DNA of 64,000 nt from Nitrosomonas sp. (GTDB taxonomy: Bacteria > Pseudomonadota > Gammaproteobacteria > Burkholderiales > Nitrosomonadaceae), in assembly GCA_024281675.1 (NCBI GenBank), contig JAMXAG010000002.1, positions 1 through 64,000 on the forward strand, read 5' to 3'. Shown here piece after piece: positions 55,185 through 64,000 of this stretch (its first letter is position 1; the number at the start of each line of letters is the position of its first letter). The notes under the pieces were generated by a model. It searched no databases. It had not been told where the DNA came from and worked only from the letters and a program-made list of their open reading frames with translations. Both the position numbers and the translations under genes were made by a program.

Positions 55185-57161
55185 ATGCAAACGCTCGCAT
55201 CACCAGGAATTGGATCCGGCTTGGATGTAAACAGTATTGTTAAACAGTTAATGACACTGGAAAATCGCCCCCTGGTTGCTCTTGATACCAAAGAAGCCAA
55301 GCTTCAAACAAGATTATCCGCTTTTGGTGCCTTAAAAGGAGCGCTTTCTGCATTCCAAGGTAGCGTTGCAGCATTAGCCGATCCGGCAAAATTTAATGGC
55401 ATAACGGCAACTATTTCCGACTCAACTTTAGCCAGTGTGAGCGCCACGCCAGCTGCAATAGCAGGTAGTCATTCGCTAGAGATTCAAACACTGGCGCAAT
55501 CACAGAAATTGAAATCGGCAAATTTTGCGACTACAAATACTACTGTGGGTAGTGGAACATTAACAATACAGTTTGGCACATACAGTAGTGGCACATTCAC
55601 ACTAAATGCGGATAAAGCAGCGCAGTCGATTGTTATTTCACCGAGTAATTCATCTCTTGCAGGAATCCGTGATGCTATCAATCAAGCTGATGCAGGAGTA
55701 ACTGCGAGTATTGTCAATGATGGCTCCGGTAATCGCTTAGTAATTGCATCAAAAGACACCGGTGTGAGCAATGCTTTAAAAATTACTACTATAGATTCCG
55801 ATGGAAACAACTCGGATAATACTGGCTTGTCTCAATTTGTTTATGATGCTTCTACGGGAGGTGTATCGAATCTGGCTGAAACGGTGGCAGCTAGCAATGC
55901 TAGCTTTATTATTGATGGAATTTCAATCAGCAAAGCATCCAATAAAGTTACAGATGCAATCGAGGGTGTCACAATAGATTTACTAAAAGCTAATCCAGGT
56001 TCTACAACAACTTTAAATTTAGCGCACGATACAGCAAATACCCAAAGTGCCGTTACCTCTTTTGTTAAAGCTTTTAACGAGCTTAATAAAACCATTGTCG
56101 ATCTTTCTAAATATGATGCAACAACAAAGCAAGCTTCCATTTTAACCGGCGACTCAACGGTACGATCAATTCAAACAAGCCTGCGTAATGAAATGTCGAA
56201 TCCCCTTACTACAGCAGGTGGTGGACTGGAGTTACTAACAGAAATAGGTGTGTCTTTCCAGTCGGATGGAACGCTTAAACTTGATCAGGAAAAATTATCC
56301 AAAATACTAAACGATCCTACTAAAGATATCTCAACTTTGTTTGCTTCGATTGGAAAAACATCGGACGATCAAGTGTCTTTTGTAAGCGCAACTTCTGACA
56401 CGATGAATGGAAAATATTCTTTGAACATCACACAAATAGCAACACAAGGCACGGCGTTAGGAAGCAGCGCAGCATCACTAACCATTAATTCAGGATCAAA
56501 TGACATACTCGACTTTTCCGTCAATGGTGTAAGTTCAAGCATAACAATTGCAGCGGGAACTTATACAGCATCATCTCTAGCTTCCGAGATTCAATCTAAA
56601 ATTAATGGATTATCAAAAATCACCTCGGCTGGGATTAAAGTAGCCGTGACTGAATCCTCAGGAATATTAAAAATCACGTCAGATCAATATGGTTCATCAT
56701 CTACTGTCTCTATAACAGGAGGAAATGCCAAAGCAAGTTTATTTGGAACACCTATTGAAACTGCAGGGTTGAATGTGGCTGGTTCACTTAATGGTATTAC
56801 CGCCACAGGCACCGGTCAAACATTAACCGGACTAAGCGACAGTAGCGGACTGGTTTTAAAAATAACAGGGGGAAGTGTTGGTGCCAGAGGAGAAATCAAT
56901 TTTGCTCACGGTTTCGCAGCAAAGTTAGACAATATCGTTGATAAAATGCTTGATAATCGTTTGATTGAAAGCCGTATAGATGGCATAAATTCATCCATAA
57001 AAGACATTAACTCTCAACGCGAAACCTTGAATCGGCGTCTGGTTGGTATCGAAGAACGTATTCGCGCACAATTCACAGCACTTGATTCCATGGTCGCCAG
57101 TATGACGCAAACTAGTAATTTCTTACAGCAACAACTATCAAAGTTACCTACCATTAAATAA
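55185..57161 (+). CDS. fliD: FliD flagellar filament cap protein
   Basis: A 658-residue cap protein. The N-terminus has SPGIGSGLDVNSIVKQLM and LQTRLSAFGALKGALSAFQ; the C-terminus has the conserved coiled-coil region KDINSQRETLNRRLVGIEERIRAQF, ALDSMVASMTQTSNFLQQQL. The central variable domains are Ser/Thr-rich. It caps the growing filament and helps flagellin fold. Longer than E. coli FliD (about 470) because of extra middle domains. Confidence 0.95.
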   Translation: MQTLASPGIGSGLDVNSIVKQLMTLENRPLVALDTKEAKLQTRLSAFGALKGALSAFQGSVAALADPAKFNGITATISDSTLASVSATPAAIAGSHSLEIQTLAQSQKLKSANFATTNTTVGSGTLTIQFGTYSSGTFTLNADKAAQSIVISPSNSSLAGIRDAINQADAGVTASIVNDGSGNRLVIASKDTGVSNALKITTIDSDGNNSDNTGLSQFVYDASTGGVSNLAETVAASNASFIIDGISISKASNKVTDAIEGVTIDLLKANPGSTTTLNLAHDTANTQSAVTSFVKAFNELNKTIVDLSKYDATTKQASILTGDSTVRSIQTSLRNEMSNPLTTAGGGLELLTEIGVSFQSDGTLKLDQEKLSKILNDPTKDISTLFASIGKTSDDQVSFVSATSDTMNGKYSLNITQIATQGTALGSSAASLTINSGSNDILDFSVNGVSSSITIAAGTYTASSLASEIQSKINGLSKITSAGIKVAVTESSGILKITSDQYGSSSTVSITGGNAKASLFGTPIETAGLNVAGSLNGITATGTGQTLTGLSDSSGLVLKITGGSVGARGEINFAHGFAAKLDNIVDKMLDNRLIESRIDGINSSIKDINSQRETLNRRLVGIEERIRAQFTALDSMVASMTQTSNFLQQQLSKLPTIK

Positions 57162-57198
57162 TTATAGATCAATAATTAGCTCGCCAAAGGAAAGCAAA

Positions 57199-57621
57199 AT
57201 GCATGCAAACAACGCTATATCTTCTTATCAACGTGTTGGTGTTGAAACAGGTGTGGAGTCGGCAGATCCCCACAAGCTTATTCTTATGCTATTTGAAGGT
57301 GCACAAGAAGCACTGGCCAGAGCAAGAATGCATATGAAACATAATGAAATTGCTGAAAAAGGGCAGATGCTCTCAAAAGCAATTATGATTATTGACCATG
57401 GATTAAAAGCAAGTCTCGATATGAATGTTGGGGGCGATCTGGCTATAAAATTACATTCTTTGTACGAATATATGGCAAATCAGTTGTTAATTGCCAATAT
57501 TCAAAATAATTTTGAGAAAGTTGATGAGGTAAATAAGCTTTTATTCGAGCTATACGACGCCTGGAGGCAGATTGGAAATACTGAACTAATATCAAAACCG
57601 ACAAAAACGATTGCGGTTTAG
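57199..57621 (+). CDS. fliS: FliS flagellin export chaperone
   Basis: A 140-residue helical chaperone. Recognisable blocks are YQRVGVETGVESADPHKLILMLFEGA near the N-terminus, KAIMIIDHGLKASLDMNVGG in the middle and LYEYMANQLLIANIQNN. It binds the flagellin C-terminus before export. GGAAAG lies before the ATG; it follows fliD by 37 bp. Confidence 0.95.
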   Translation: MHANNAISSYQRVGVETGVESADPHKLILMLFEGAQEALARARMHMKHNEIAEKGQMLSKAIMIIDHGLKASLDMNVGGDLAIKLHSLYEYMANQLLIANIQNNFEKVDEVNKLLFELYDAWRQIGNTELISKPTKTIAV

Positions 57622-57648
57622 TTCAAAGAAATTTGAAAGGCAAAATAT

Positions 57649-57984
57649 ATGACTAGCGCAGAAACAATTATGACTTACGAGGCTATTTTGGCAATCACAA
57701 GAAAAATGCTATCCGCAGCTCGAAAAAATCAATGGGATGAATTGATCGTTTTAGAAAAAGAATGTAGAAGTCTTACTGATAAACTAATAAATAATGACCC
57801 AGAGCCTATTCTTGATGAAGATTCGTTAAAAACTAAAATAAAAATGATTCAAGAAATATTGGATGATGATGCACAAATCAAAGCGATTACCCAACCTTGG
57901 ATGGAAAAATTACAATATATGTTGAATACGACCGACCACTCTCATAGAGTCCAGCAAGCTTACCATTCAGTTGAAAACATATAA
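57649..57984 (+). CDS. fliT: FliT-like flagellar export chaperone
   Basis: A 111-residue, charged helical protein immediately downstream of fliS. Its TYEAILAITRKMLSAARKNQWDELI start resembles FliT (short N-terminal helix, then ...W-x-x-L... motif). Similarity to well-studied FliT is low, so the call rests mostly on size, helicity and position. FliT would escort FliD and may damp flagellar gene expression through FlhDC. Confidence 0.72.
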   Translation: MTSAETIMTYEAILAITRKMLSAARKNQWDELIVLEKECRSLTDKLINNDPEPILDEDSLKTKIKMIQEILDDDAQIKAITQPWMEKLQYMLNTTDHSHRVQQAYHSVENI

Positions 57985-58045
57985 TTTCTATCAAATCCAA
58001 AATGTCATTGATCGATAAATATAAACAGAACAAAGATAAATTATC

Positions 58046-59065
58046 GTGATTCCATCGATAACAAAAACCGACTTAGTCACCGCTTTACTGCAGATAAGGT
58101 CTTCTATATCTGCAATAACCCCTCTCAATTTAAATCTTCCAAAAACCGAGTTCAAACAGGGTGAAAAATATCCAGCTCTTGTTGAAGCACGGTTACCTAA
58201 TAATAATGCACAAATCCTCATAGCAGACAAACAACTACAAATCAAGTTACCCGATATCTTTCAACCAGGTACCAAGTTCACATTAATGATTGCATCAGTA
58301 GAACCACAACTCAAATTCACGATTATCAATGAAACTCAATTCAAAATGCAGGATGAGCCATTACTCAGTACTACCGGACGGTTCCTAGGTAGCCTTACAC
58401 AAGGTCTATTTAAGAATCAGAATCCCAATAATACGCAAACGATTACACCCCAAGCTCCAGTTATAGTTGATACGAATTTAAATAGCGCAGAATTACCCAG
58501 TTTATTGCAGAAAACAATTACCCAAAGTGGATTATTCTATGAGTCACATCAAGCAAAATGGATAAATGGAGAAAATACACTTGAAAATTTGCGACAAGAG
58601 CCTCAAGGCAGAATTGCGGTGATTCCACCAGAATCATCTGTGCTCAAAACACAAACAATGGCTCAATCACCCATTACTGATTTATCGATACCTAGCCAGA
58701 CCGTTTCTCTAGTTTCTCAACAATTATCAACTTTGGAAACAGGACATATAATCTGGCGAGGAGCAGTTTGGGAAAATCAATTGATGGACTGGGATATTCA
58801 TGAGGAAAAACAGAACAATAAAGAAAATGAGGCAGAATACCTTGTTTCTTGGGATAGTCAAATACGATTATCATTGCCTAATCTCGGGGAAATTTTAATA
58901 AATATCTCTCTTTCTAATCATGATATTAAAATTAATATTGGCGCCTTGCAGTCAGAAACAATTTGTCTGTTAAAAAATAACCAACGCCCACTTGCTAGTG
59001 ATATGCATGCTTCAGGAATTAATGTTCAATCAATTAAAATTCAAGGTCATGATGAAGGAACATAA
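58046..59065 (+). CDS. FliK-like hook-length-control-type protein
   Basis: A 339-residue protein starting at GTG. The N-terminal half has a small beta-rich domain (GEKYPALVEARLPNNNAQILI, LPDIFQPGTKFTLMIAS), the middle is Gln/Pro-rich and low in order, and the C-terminal half (WRGAVWENQLMDWDI, LSLPNLGEILINISLS, DIKINIGALQ) resembles the FliK C-terminal substrate-switch domain. The next gene is an FlhB-like switch domain, a pairing that supports this call. It is not necessarily the main FliK of the organism. Confidence 0.65.
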   Translation: MIPSITKTDLVTALLQIRSSISAITPLNLNLPKTEFKQGEKYPALVEARLPNNNAQILIADKQLQIKLPDIFQPGTKFTLMIASVEPQLKFTIINETQFKMQDEPLLSTTGRFLGSLTQGLFKNQNPNNTQTITPQAPVIVDTNLNSAELPSLLQKTITQSGLFYESHQAKWINGENTLENLRQEPQGRIAVIPPESSVLKTQTMAQSPITDLSIPSQTVSLVSQQLSTLETGHIIWRGAVWENQLMDWDIHEEKQNNKENEAEYLVSWDSQIRLSLPNLGEILINISLSNHDIKINIGALQSETICLLKNNQRPLASDMHASGINVQSIKIQGHDEGT

Positions 59066-59369
59066 TCCACCGACGTCCGCTATTGCTCTCGCCTATCAAG
59101 AAGGGCAAATAGCGCCTAAAGTTGTTGCTAAAGGTCATGGTCTAATTGCTGAAGAAATTATTAAACGTGCCAAGGAAGCAGGTATATATGTGCATGAATC
59201 ACGAGAATTAGTTGCACTACTAATGGAAGTTGATTTAGACGATCGCATTCCACCGCAACTATATGTTGCTGTTGCCGAATTATTGGCCTGGATTTATCGT
59301 CTCGAACACAACTGCAATATTCCACCGATTAAAAATACAATTAGTTCAAATGTAATGTCAAAGGTCTAA
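59052..59369 (+). CDS. FlhB-like type III export switch domain (stand-alone)
   Basis: About 105 residues from the ATG at 59052, which overlaps the fliK-like gene by 14 bp and has AAGG upstream. It matches the cytoplasmic autocleavage domain of FlhB/EscU (SAIALAYQEGQIAPKVVAKG, AEEIIKRAKEAGIYVHES, ALLMEVDLDDRIPPQLYVAVAELLAWIYRLE) but has no membrane domain. The cleavage motif NPTH is replaced by NPPTS, so it should not self-cleave. Such short FlhB paralogues can modulate export specificity. Confidence 0.85.
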   Translation: MKEHNPPTSAIALAYQEGQIAPKVVAKGHGLIAEEIIKRAKEAGIYVHESRELVALLMEVDLDDRIPPQLYVAVAELLAWIYRLEHNCNIPPIKNTISSNVMSKV

Positions 59370-59379
59370 GGGGGTTTTA

Positions 59380-60174
59380 ATGATGAAGAAAACTTATCCA
59401 ACAGATGAAACTACAAGTCTTCCAGAACAAGTTTGGATTTCTGAAGATGATAAAAATGAAAATTTCAGATTACATTCGAGGGTGGACATTCTATTTATTT
59501 TAAAAGACTTAAAGCAATCAGACTCACTCGTTACTCTTTATTTCGGACAAGAAAATAGTTTCATTCTTACATCAATCCTTCACATAGACAGCGATAATAA
59601 TGAAATTATTATCGATTACGGAATTGACGCTACAACTAACCAACGAGTGCTTAGCAGCAACGAGTTGTTCTTTGTTACTCGGCAGAATAGAATTAAAATA
59701 GAATTCACCTGCAATCAAATAAAAAAAACACAATACGATGGGAAAGATGCATTCTCTGTAAATATCCCTGAATCGTTGTTACGAATTCAAAGAAGAGATA
59801 ACTATCGGATTTCAACACCTATTGCTAAGCCGATTAAATGTCTCATTCCACTAGTTATGGAAAGCAGATCGACCAATGCGGAAATTACGTTACTGGATAT
59901 TAGTTGTGGAGGCATCGGCGCTATTGATAAACAAAACTCATTGAATCTAGAACCAGGCAGTGTGTATATCAATTGTCAAATTGCTTTACCAGAGATTGGG
60001 ATTTTAAAAACGACCATCAAAGTAAAAAACACTAGTGAAGTCAAATCACAAACTGGCAATATTTATCAACGTGTAGGGTGTGAATTTATAGATCTACCAC
60101 CAAAAACAGAGTCACTCATTCAACGGTATATTATTAAGCAAGAACAAATGAGCAAAGCATCAAGTCGCTCCTAA
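59380..60174 (+). CDS. ycgR: YcgR-type PilZ flagellar brake protein
   Basis: A 264-residue protein. The N-terminal YcgR domain (about 25-130) includes ILTSILHIDSDNNEIIIDYG. The C-terminal PilZ domain has the cyclic di-GMP-binding RRDNYR with SLLRIQ before it and the second motif DISCGGIG. In enteric bacteria YcgR bound to cyclic di-GMP slows the flagellar motor, so this gene links the nearby diguanylate cyclases to motility. It ends the flagellar run. Confidence 0.9.
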   Translation: MMKKTYPTDETTSLPEQVWISEDDKNENFRLHSRVDILFILKDLKQSDSLVTLYFGQENSFILTSILHIDSDNNEIIIDYGIDATTNQRVLSSNELFFVTRQNRIKIEFTCNQIKKTQYDGKDAFSVNIPESLLRIQRRDNYRISTPIAKPIKCLIPLVMESRSTNAEITLLDISCGGIGAIDKQNSLNLEPGSVYINCQIALPEIGILKTTIKVKNTSEVKSQTGNIYQRVGCEFIDLPPKTESLIQRYIIKQEQMSKASSRS

Positions 60175-60463
60175 AACAACTTAAATGAGACCTTTACGCG
60201 GTAGAAACCTGGTGATGATTAGAGCTTGGCATAATATTTTTCAATCAGTTCATTATGCTTCGATAATCCCCCCAATTGCCATGACAGCAGGCCGCTGCTG
60301 ACTCTGCCTGATAAAGCAGGGATCAAACCCAGCACCCGCATTCAGCCGACAAAGCTTACTGCAGCCAAAAACATCACGATGCCTTGAAGTCACTCGGCAT
60401 AAAAAAACGGTAATAAAGAACCCCATGGCAAGACCGCGGGAAATCACAAGTTAAAAATTGTAA
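60175..60463. other. intergenic region between ycgR and orn
   Basis: Convergent spacer of 289 bp. It contains a few imperfect inverted repeats, such as CAGCAG/CTGCTG around 60285-60302, and a short minus-strand frame of 64 codons with no recognisable family. No tRNA could be folded convincingly. It probably contains transcription stops for both flanking genes, but none is clear enough to place. Confidence 0.4.
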
Positions 60464-61021
60464 TCAACAAGTTATTTGGGCACCAATAAAATGGTGCCGA
60501 TAGTATTTCAATTCATTGATAGAGTCATAAATATCCGCCAGTGCTTCGTGCTTACTTTCTTTAGTTAAACCGGAGGATATTTCAGGTTTCCAGCGTTTGA
60601 CGAGTTCTTTTAATGTACTGACATCTAAGTTACGATAATGAAAATAAGCTTCTAATCGTGGCATGCTGCGGACCATGAAGCGCCGATCTTGGCATATAGA
60701 ATTGCCGCACATCGGGGAAACACCGGAAGGTACATATTGCTGAAGAAATTCGATCAATTGTGTTTCAGCTTGTGTTTCGGTTAAACGTGATGCTTTCACT
60801 TTGTCAATCAATCCTGATTTAGCATGTGTTGACTTATTCCATTTATCCATGCCATCCAAAACTTCATCGGCTTGATGCACCACCAAAACCGGCCCTTCCG
60901 CAACAGTATTTAGTTGCGAATCGGTGATTACCAGCGCCACTTCAATGATACGATCAAGATCTGGGTTTAGTCCGGTCATTTCCATATCAACCCAGATGAG
61001 GTTATTGTTATCTTGTGCCAT
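60464..61021 (-). CDS. orn: oligoribonuclease Orn
   Basis: A 185-residue 3'-5' exonuclease of the DEDDh class: Asp12 and Glu14 in [22 protein letters not shown] in the middle, and [19 protein letters not shown] near the end. It degrades 2-5 nt RNAs, including pGpG, the first breakdown product of cyclic di-GMP, and is usually essential. Its location beside ycgR and not far from two diguanylate cyclases fits that role. The M48 gene is divergent. Confidence 0.96.
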   Translation of the reverse strand: MAQDNNNLIWVDMEMTGLNPDLDRIIEVALVITDSQLNTVAEGPVLVVHQADEVLDGMDKWNKSTHAKSGLIDKVKASRLTETQAETQLIEFLQQYVPSGVSPMCGNSICQDRRFMVRSMPRLEAYFHYRNLDVSTLKELVKRWKPEISSGLTKESKHEALADIYDSINELKYYRHHFIGAQITC

Positions 61022-61215
61022 ATTTTTTATCTTTTATATCACGATGAATGAATGTAACGAGCGCAATTGTGTCATATCGATATCGGGACGTCACTTGAGC
61101 AACGCATAAATTGCCTTCAGCATTATCGCATTAATTGATGATGGTACGAGCAATAGGTTGTTTGTGTATGTTTATCTGTGATATACAATGAATCAAAATC
61201 TTTTATTTATTGACT

Positions 61216-62472
61216 ATGCAAACCTTTACTTTGTTTTTCTTGATTACACTATTCATTTCAACGCTGACGCAGTTTTGGCTTGCTGCGCGACATATTCGTC
61301 ACGTTAGTCAGCATCGCGACCGTATACCGGAAAAATTTTCTAGCCAAATTAGCTTAGCCGATCACCAGAAAGCCGCAGATTACACGTGCGCCAAAACACG
61401 CATGGAGTACTTGAGTATCTTGCTGCATGCCGCGTTATTGTTATATTTAACGCTGGGTGGTGGATTAAATGCTTTGAATCAATTTTGGGGCGCGCAATTT
61501 GATGATTCGTTGATTCAAGGCATGGTGCTTATTATCAGCGTTTTTCTCATTACAGCTGTGGCGGAAATCCCATTGAGCTACTACCGTACTTTTGTGATTG
61601 AAGAGCAGTTTGGTTTCAACAAAATGACGCCGGCGATGTTTTTGGGTGATTTATTTAAGAAAGCAAGCGTTGGTCTATTATTGGCGGCACCGTTATTGTT
61701 CGGGATGTTATGGTCGATGGAAAAAATGGGGGAATACTGGTGGGTATATGCCTGGATCGGCTGGATTAGCTTTAATTTATTTGTGTTAGCAATTTTCCCA
61801 ACTTGGATCGCTCCATTATTCAATAAATTCACTCCATTGGAAGATGCGACCTTAAAAACTCGCATTGAACAATTGCTAAATAAATGCGGATTCAAAACGA
61901 GTGGATTGTTTGTCATGGACGGTTCGCGTCGCAGTAACCATGGCAATGCCTACTTCACGGGCTTTGGTAAAACAAAACGCATTGTTTTTTTTGATACCCT
62001 GCTCTCGCGCCTGAATCCGAATGAGATCGAAGCAGTACTAGCCCATGAGTTAGGGCACTTTAAACACAACCATGTCATCAAGCGTATTATTTTTTCCTTT
62101 GCAATGAGCCTGATATTTTTGTGGAGTTTAGGCTATTTGATGCAGCAACCGTGGTTTTATGAAGGATTAGGGGTATCGGCATCTTCCGTACCATCGACAG
62201 CACTTGCATTATTATTATTTTTCTTAGTAATGCCGGTGTTTACCTTTTTGTTTCATCCACTTTCGAGTCTTTATTCACGTAAACACGAGTTTGAAGCGGA
62301 TGCTTATGCGGCACAGAACGCTTCTGCTGAAGATTTAATTCGTGCTTTAGTTAAACTCTATCAAGATAATGCTGCGACATTGACACCCGATCCACTACAT
62401 TCCGCTTTTTATGATTCACATCCGCCAGCGGCAATTCGCGTAGCGCATTTACAAGATCAGATGCAATCATGA
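61216..62472 (+). CDS. M48 family (Ste24-like) membrane metallopeptidase
   Basis: About 418 residues from the ATG at 61216 (a TTG two codons earlier is the alternative). It has several membrane helices, an N-terminal CAAX-prenyl-protease-type region (FVIEEQFGFNKMTP) and the zinc motif HELGHFKHNH, with the third ligand in KHEFEADAYAA. All motifs of an active Ste24/HtpX-relative are visible. Bacteria do not prenylate CAAX proteins, so it probably works in membrane-protein quality control. The next gene overlaps by 4 bp. Confidence 0.9.
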   Translation: MQTFTLFFLITLFISTLTQFWLAARHIRHVSQHRDRIPEKFSSQISLADHQKAADYTCAKTRMEYLSILLHAALLLYLTLGGGLNALNQFWGAQFDDSLIQGMVLIISVFLITAVAEIPLSYYRTFVIEEQFGFNKMTPAMFLGDLFKKASVGLLLAAPLLFGMLWSMEKMGEYWWVYAWIGWISFNLFVLAIFPTWIAPLFNKFTPLEDATLKTRIEQLLNKCGFKTSGLFVMDGSRRSNHGNAYFTGFGKTKRIVFFDTLLSRLNPNEIEAVLAHELGHFKHNHVIKRIIFSFAMSLIFLWSLGYLMQQPWFYEGLGVSASSVPSTALALLLFFLVMPVFTFLFHPLSSLYSRKHEFEADAYAAQNASAEDLIRALVKLYQDNAATLTPDPLHSAFYDSHPPAAIRVAHLQDQMQS

Positions 62473-62807
62473 GTACCGCTAACGATTTAGCCGACAAGCA
62501 ATGTAAATCTTGCGAAGGTGGCGTTCCTCCGTTAACTGGTGCTGAAGCGAACATTCTGTTTCAGCAAATTCAAGGATGGCAATTGCAGAGTAAGTTAATT
62601 AGTAAAACATATGCATTCAAAAATTATTATCAAACGATGGCGTTCGTGAACGCAGTCGCATGGGTGTCGCATCGCGAAGATCACCATCCGGATATGGTCG
62701 TCGGATATAACCAATGCATCGTCAGCTATACCACGCACGCTGTGGGTGGTTTGTCTGAAAACGATTTCATTTGTGCAGCGAAAATCGATAAGCTGTTTAC
62801 CATTTGA
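62469..62807 (+). CDS. phhB: pterin-4a-carbinolamine dehydratase
   Basis: A 112-residue protein overlapping the M48 gene by ATGA. Family motifs are present: GWQLQSKLISKTYAFKNYYQTMAFVNAVAW, then HREDHHPDMVVGYN with the catalytic histidines and a conserved YTTHAVGGLSENDF. It recycles pterin cofactor or assists molybdopterin/tetrahydrofolate chemistry. The N-terminal extension with two Cys (KQCKSCEGGVPPL) is common in bacterial versions. Confidence 0.92.
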   Translation: MSTANDLADKQCKSCEGGVPPLTGAEANILFQQIQGWQLQSKLISKTYAFKNYYQTMAFVNAVAWVSHREDHHPDMVVGYNQCIVSYTTHAVGGLSENDFICAAKIDKLFTI

Positions 62808-63694
62808 GTCGTCGCGCCAAAAGCTCGCAATCTTCGGTTGGTTGCCTACTAGGCCAAGTGATTGCGGCTTTTGGTAGGCATTATTCCGTTACAACAGCAG
62901 TGGGAACCTTATCTTGTGTCATGCGGGGTAAAAAAAGTGGTGTTGCATGCGGTGACCAAGTAGAGTGTCGGATGACTACCCAAGGGCAAGGAGTCATCGA
63001 AACGATTAAACCACGTAATTCACAATTTTACCGGAGCGATGCTTTTAAGGAAAAAATCATCGCCGCAAATGTTACGCAAATCATACTTGTTGTTGCAGCG
63101 GTTCCAAGCTTTAGTGAAGAACTAATTAGCCGCTGTTTAGTGGCTGCTGAGAGTGAAAATATCAATGTATTGATCGTATTAAACAAAGCCGATCTGATAC
63201 AACCCACGCAAGTTGCACTTGATACGCTATTGTTATACCGAGAATTAGGCTATACCGTACTACAACTGAGTGCGATTCAGAACGCATTAACACTACGTCC
63301 TTATTTATCAAACCATCTGAGTGTATTAGTTGGTCAATCAGGAATGGGTAAATCGACATTGCTCAATACATTGATTCCGGAAGCCAATCGGTCGACAGCA
63401 GCGATTTCATTGGCGCTAGATTCCGGTTCACATACCACGACTTATTCGCAACTTTATCAGCTAGATAAAAATAGTGCGATTATCGATTCCCCAGGGTTTC
63501 AGGAATTTGGCTTGAATCACATCAAAGAAGAAAATCTGGCATACGGTTTCGTCGAATTTCACCCCTATATTGGACATTGCAAGTTTAGTAATTGTCGGCA
63601 TCGTAGTGAGCCAGGGTGTGCTGTACTAGCAGCACAAGAAGAGGGAAAAATTTTGCGCAAACGTCTAGATTATTACCATAAATTGCTGCGATAG
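62804..63694 (+). CDS. rsgA: small ribosomal subunit biogenesis GTPase RsgA
   Basis: A 296-residue GTPase starting at a TTG that overlaps the phhB stop. Motifs appear in circularly permuted order: NKADL (G4) first, then VGQSGMGKSTLLN (G1) and IDSPGFQEFG (G3). The N-terminal OB fold and the C-terminal zinc segment (HCKFSNCRHRSEPGCAV) are present. It acts in late 30S maturation. The M48-phhB-rsgA overlap indicates one operon. Confidence 0.94.
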   Translation: MSRRAKSSQSSVGCLLGQVIAAFGRHYSVTTAVGTLSCVMRGKKSGVACGDQVECRMTTQGQGVIETIKPRNSQFYRSDAFKEKIIAANVTQIILVVAAVPSFSEELISRCLVAAESENINVLIVLNKADLIQPTQVALDTLLLYRELGYTVLQLSAIQNALTLRPYLSNHLSVLVGQSGMGKSTLLNTLIPEANRSTAAISLALDSGSHTTTYSQLYQLDKNSAIIDSPGFQEFGLNHIKEENLAYGFVEFHPYIGHCKFSNCRHRSEPGCAVLAAQEEGKILRKRLDYYHKLLR

Positions 63695-64000
63695 TTTTTT
63701 AGGCACTAAATTTGTAAGGTTAATATGAAGGAATTAGAGCGTAAAGGATCTTGGGAGCTATAGTAGATTAGCTTGAAAGAAAACTTCAAAGATTTCACCT
63801 CCTTAACAGATCGAGTGAAATTGGCTTGATTAGAAAAGAGTGATATCTCCCACAATAAAAACAAAAAATCTTAAAAAATTACATAACATAAGAGCTATTT
63901 TTTGCAAAAAAAAATGCTATAGATTCATAAACTACCACTATGATAATAGACAAAAATTTTCTTATTTTTTTCTGGGGAGTTATAGTTACAGGAATTATAT
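63695..64000. other. AT-rich end of window, no gene seen
   Basis: Very AT-rich with many A and T runs. No open frame with a recognisable product, no tRNA and no strong hairpin. It may be the upstream region of a gene beyond the window. Confidence 0.5.

Noticed and set aside
60280-60345. tRNA gene near orn (a T-arm-like GGGTTTGATCCC on the minus strand)
   Set aside because: No matching acceptor, D-arm or anticodon arm could be paired around it.
60253-60447. 64-codon minus-strand frame between ycgR and orn
   Set aside because: No recognisable family, no convincing ribosome binding site and inside a convergent spacer; could be a remnant but not supportable.

Overview
The window comes from a motile, flagellated betaproteobacterium, most likely Nitrosomonadaceae. 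I base this on the Nitrosomonas-like 5' end of the 16S rRNA at the left edge, the betaproteobacterial orn / M48 peptidase / pterin dehydratase / rsgA neighbourhood at the right edge, the split-type che and fli gene order, and a moderately AT-rich base composition. Species cannot be fixed from this sequence alone.

Layout. 1-720: the 5' part of a 16S rRNA gene on the minus strand with its leader, boxA and a near-consensus promoter. 796-3586: a graveyard of three broken insertion sequences, with an IS5-family element inserted inside an IS3-family element that abuts an ISNCY (IS1202-like) transposase remnant. 3733-10499: pilJ and chpA, the receptor and giant CheA-type kinase of a type IV pilus (twitching) chemosensory system; pilG, pilH and pilI are not here. 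10629-30685: a 20-kb same-strand cluster with a TolC-like lipoprotein, a 3664-residue LEPR-motif/DUF4347 multi-repeat surface protein, a membrane GGDEF-EAL protein, a periplasmic adaptor, a GAF-HlyD membrane adaptor and an M50 metalloprotease-HlyD fusion. It resembles a type I secretion locus for a giant adhesin but has no ABC transporter, and is the most interesting system in the window.

30770-39674 (minus): an AddA/AddB-like helicase-nuclease pair, a 7Fe ferredoxin, and a RelA/SpoT enzyme. 39736-47718 (minus): an NlpC/P60 lipoprotein, then the chemotaxis genes cheB, cheD, cheR, cheA, cheY, a CheZ-like protein and an EAL-HDOD protein. 47816-52933 (minus): two diguanylate cyclases and a two-component pair (hybrid sensor kinase plus LuxR-type regulator). 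53228-60174 (plus): the late flagellar genes fliC, flaG, fliD, fliS, fliT-like, a fliK-like gene, an flhB-like export-switch paralogue and a YcgR-type PilZ flagellar brake, headed by a clear sigma-28 promoter. 60464-63694: orn (minus), then an M48 peptidase, phhB and rsgA (plus) overlapping or nearly so.

Together the genes describe the choice between motility and surface attachment: pilus chemosensing, flagellar chemotaxis and filament assembly, a candidate giant adhesin with its exporter, and at least six proteins that make, bind or clear cyclic di-GMP or its breakdown product pGpG. The core of the giant surface protein gene (about 12960-21895) is strikingly GC-rich compared with its own ends and with every neighbour, pointing to a transferred repeat cassette inside a resident frame.
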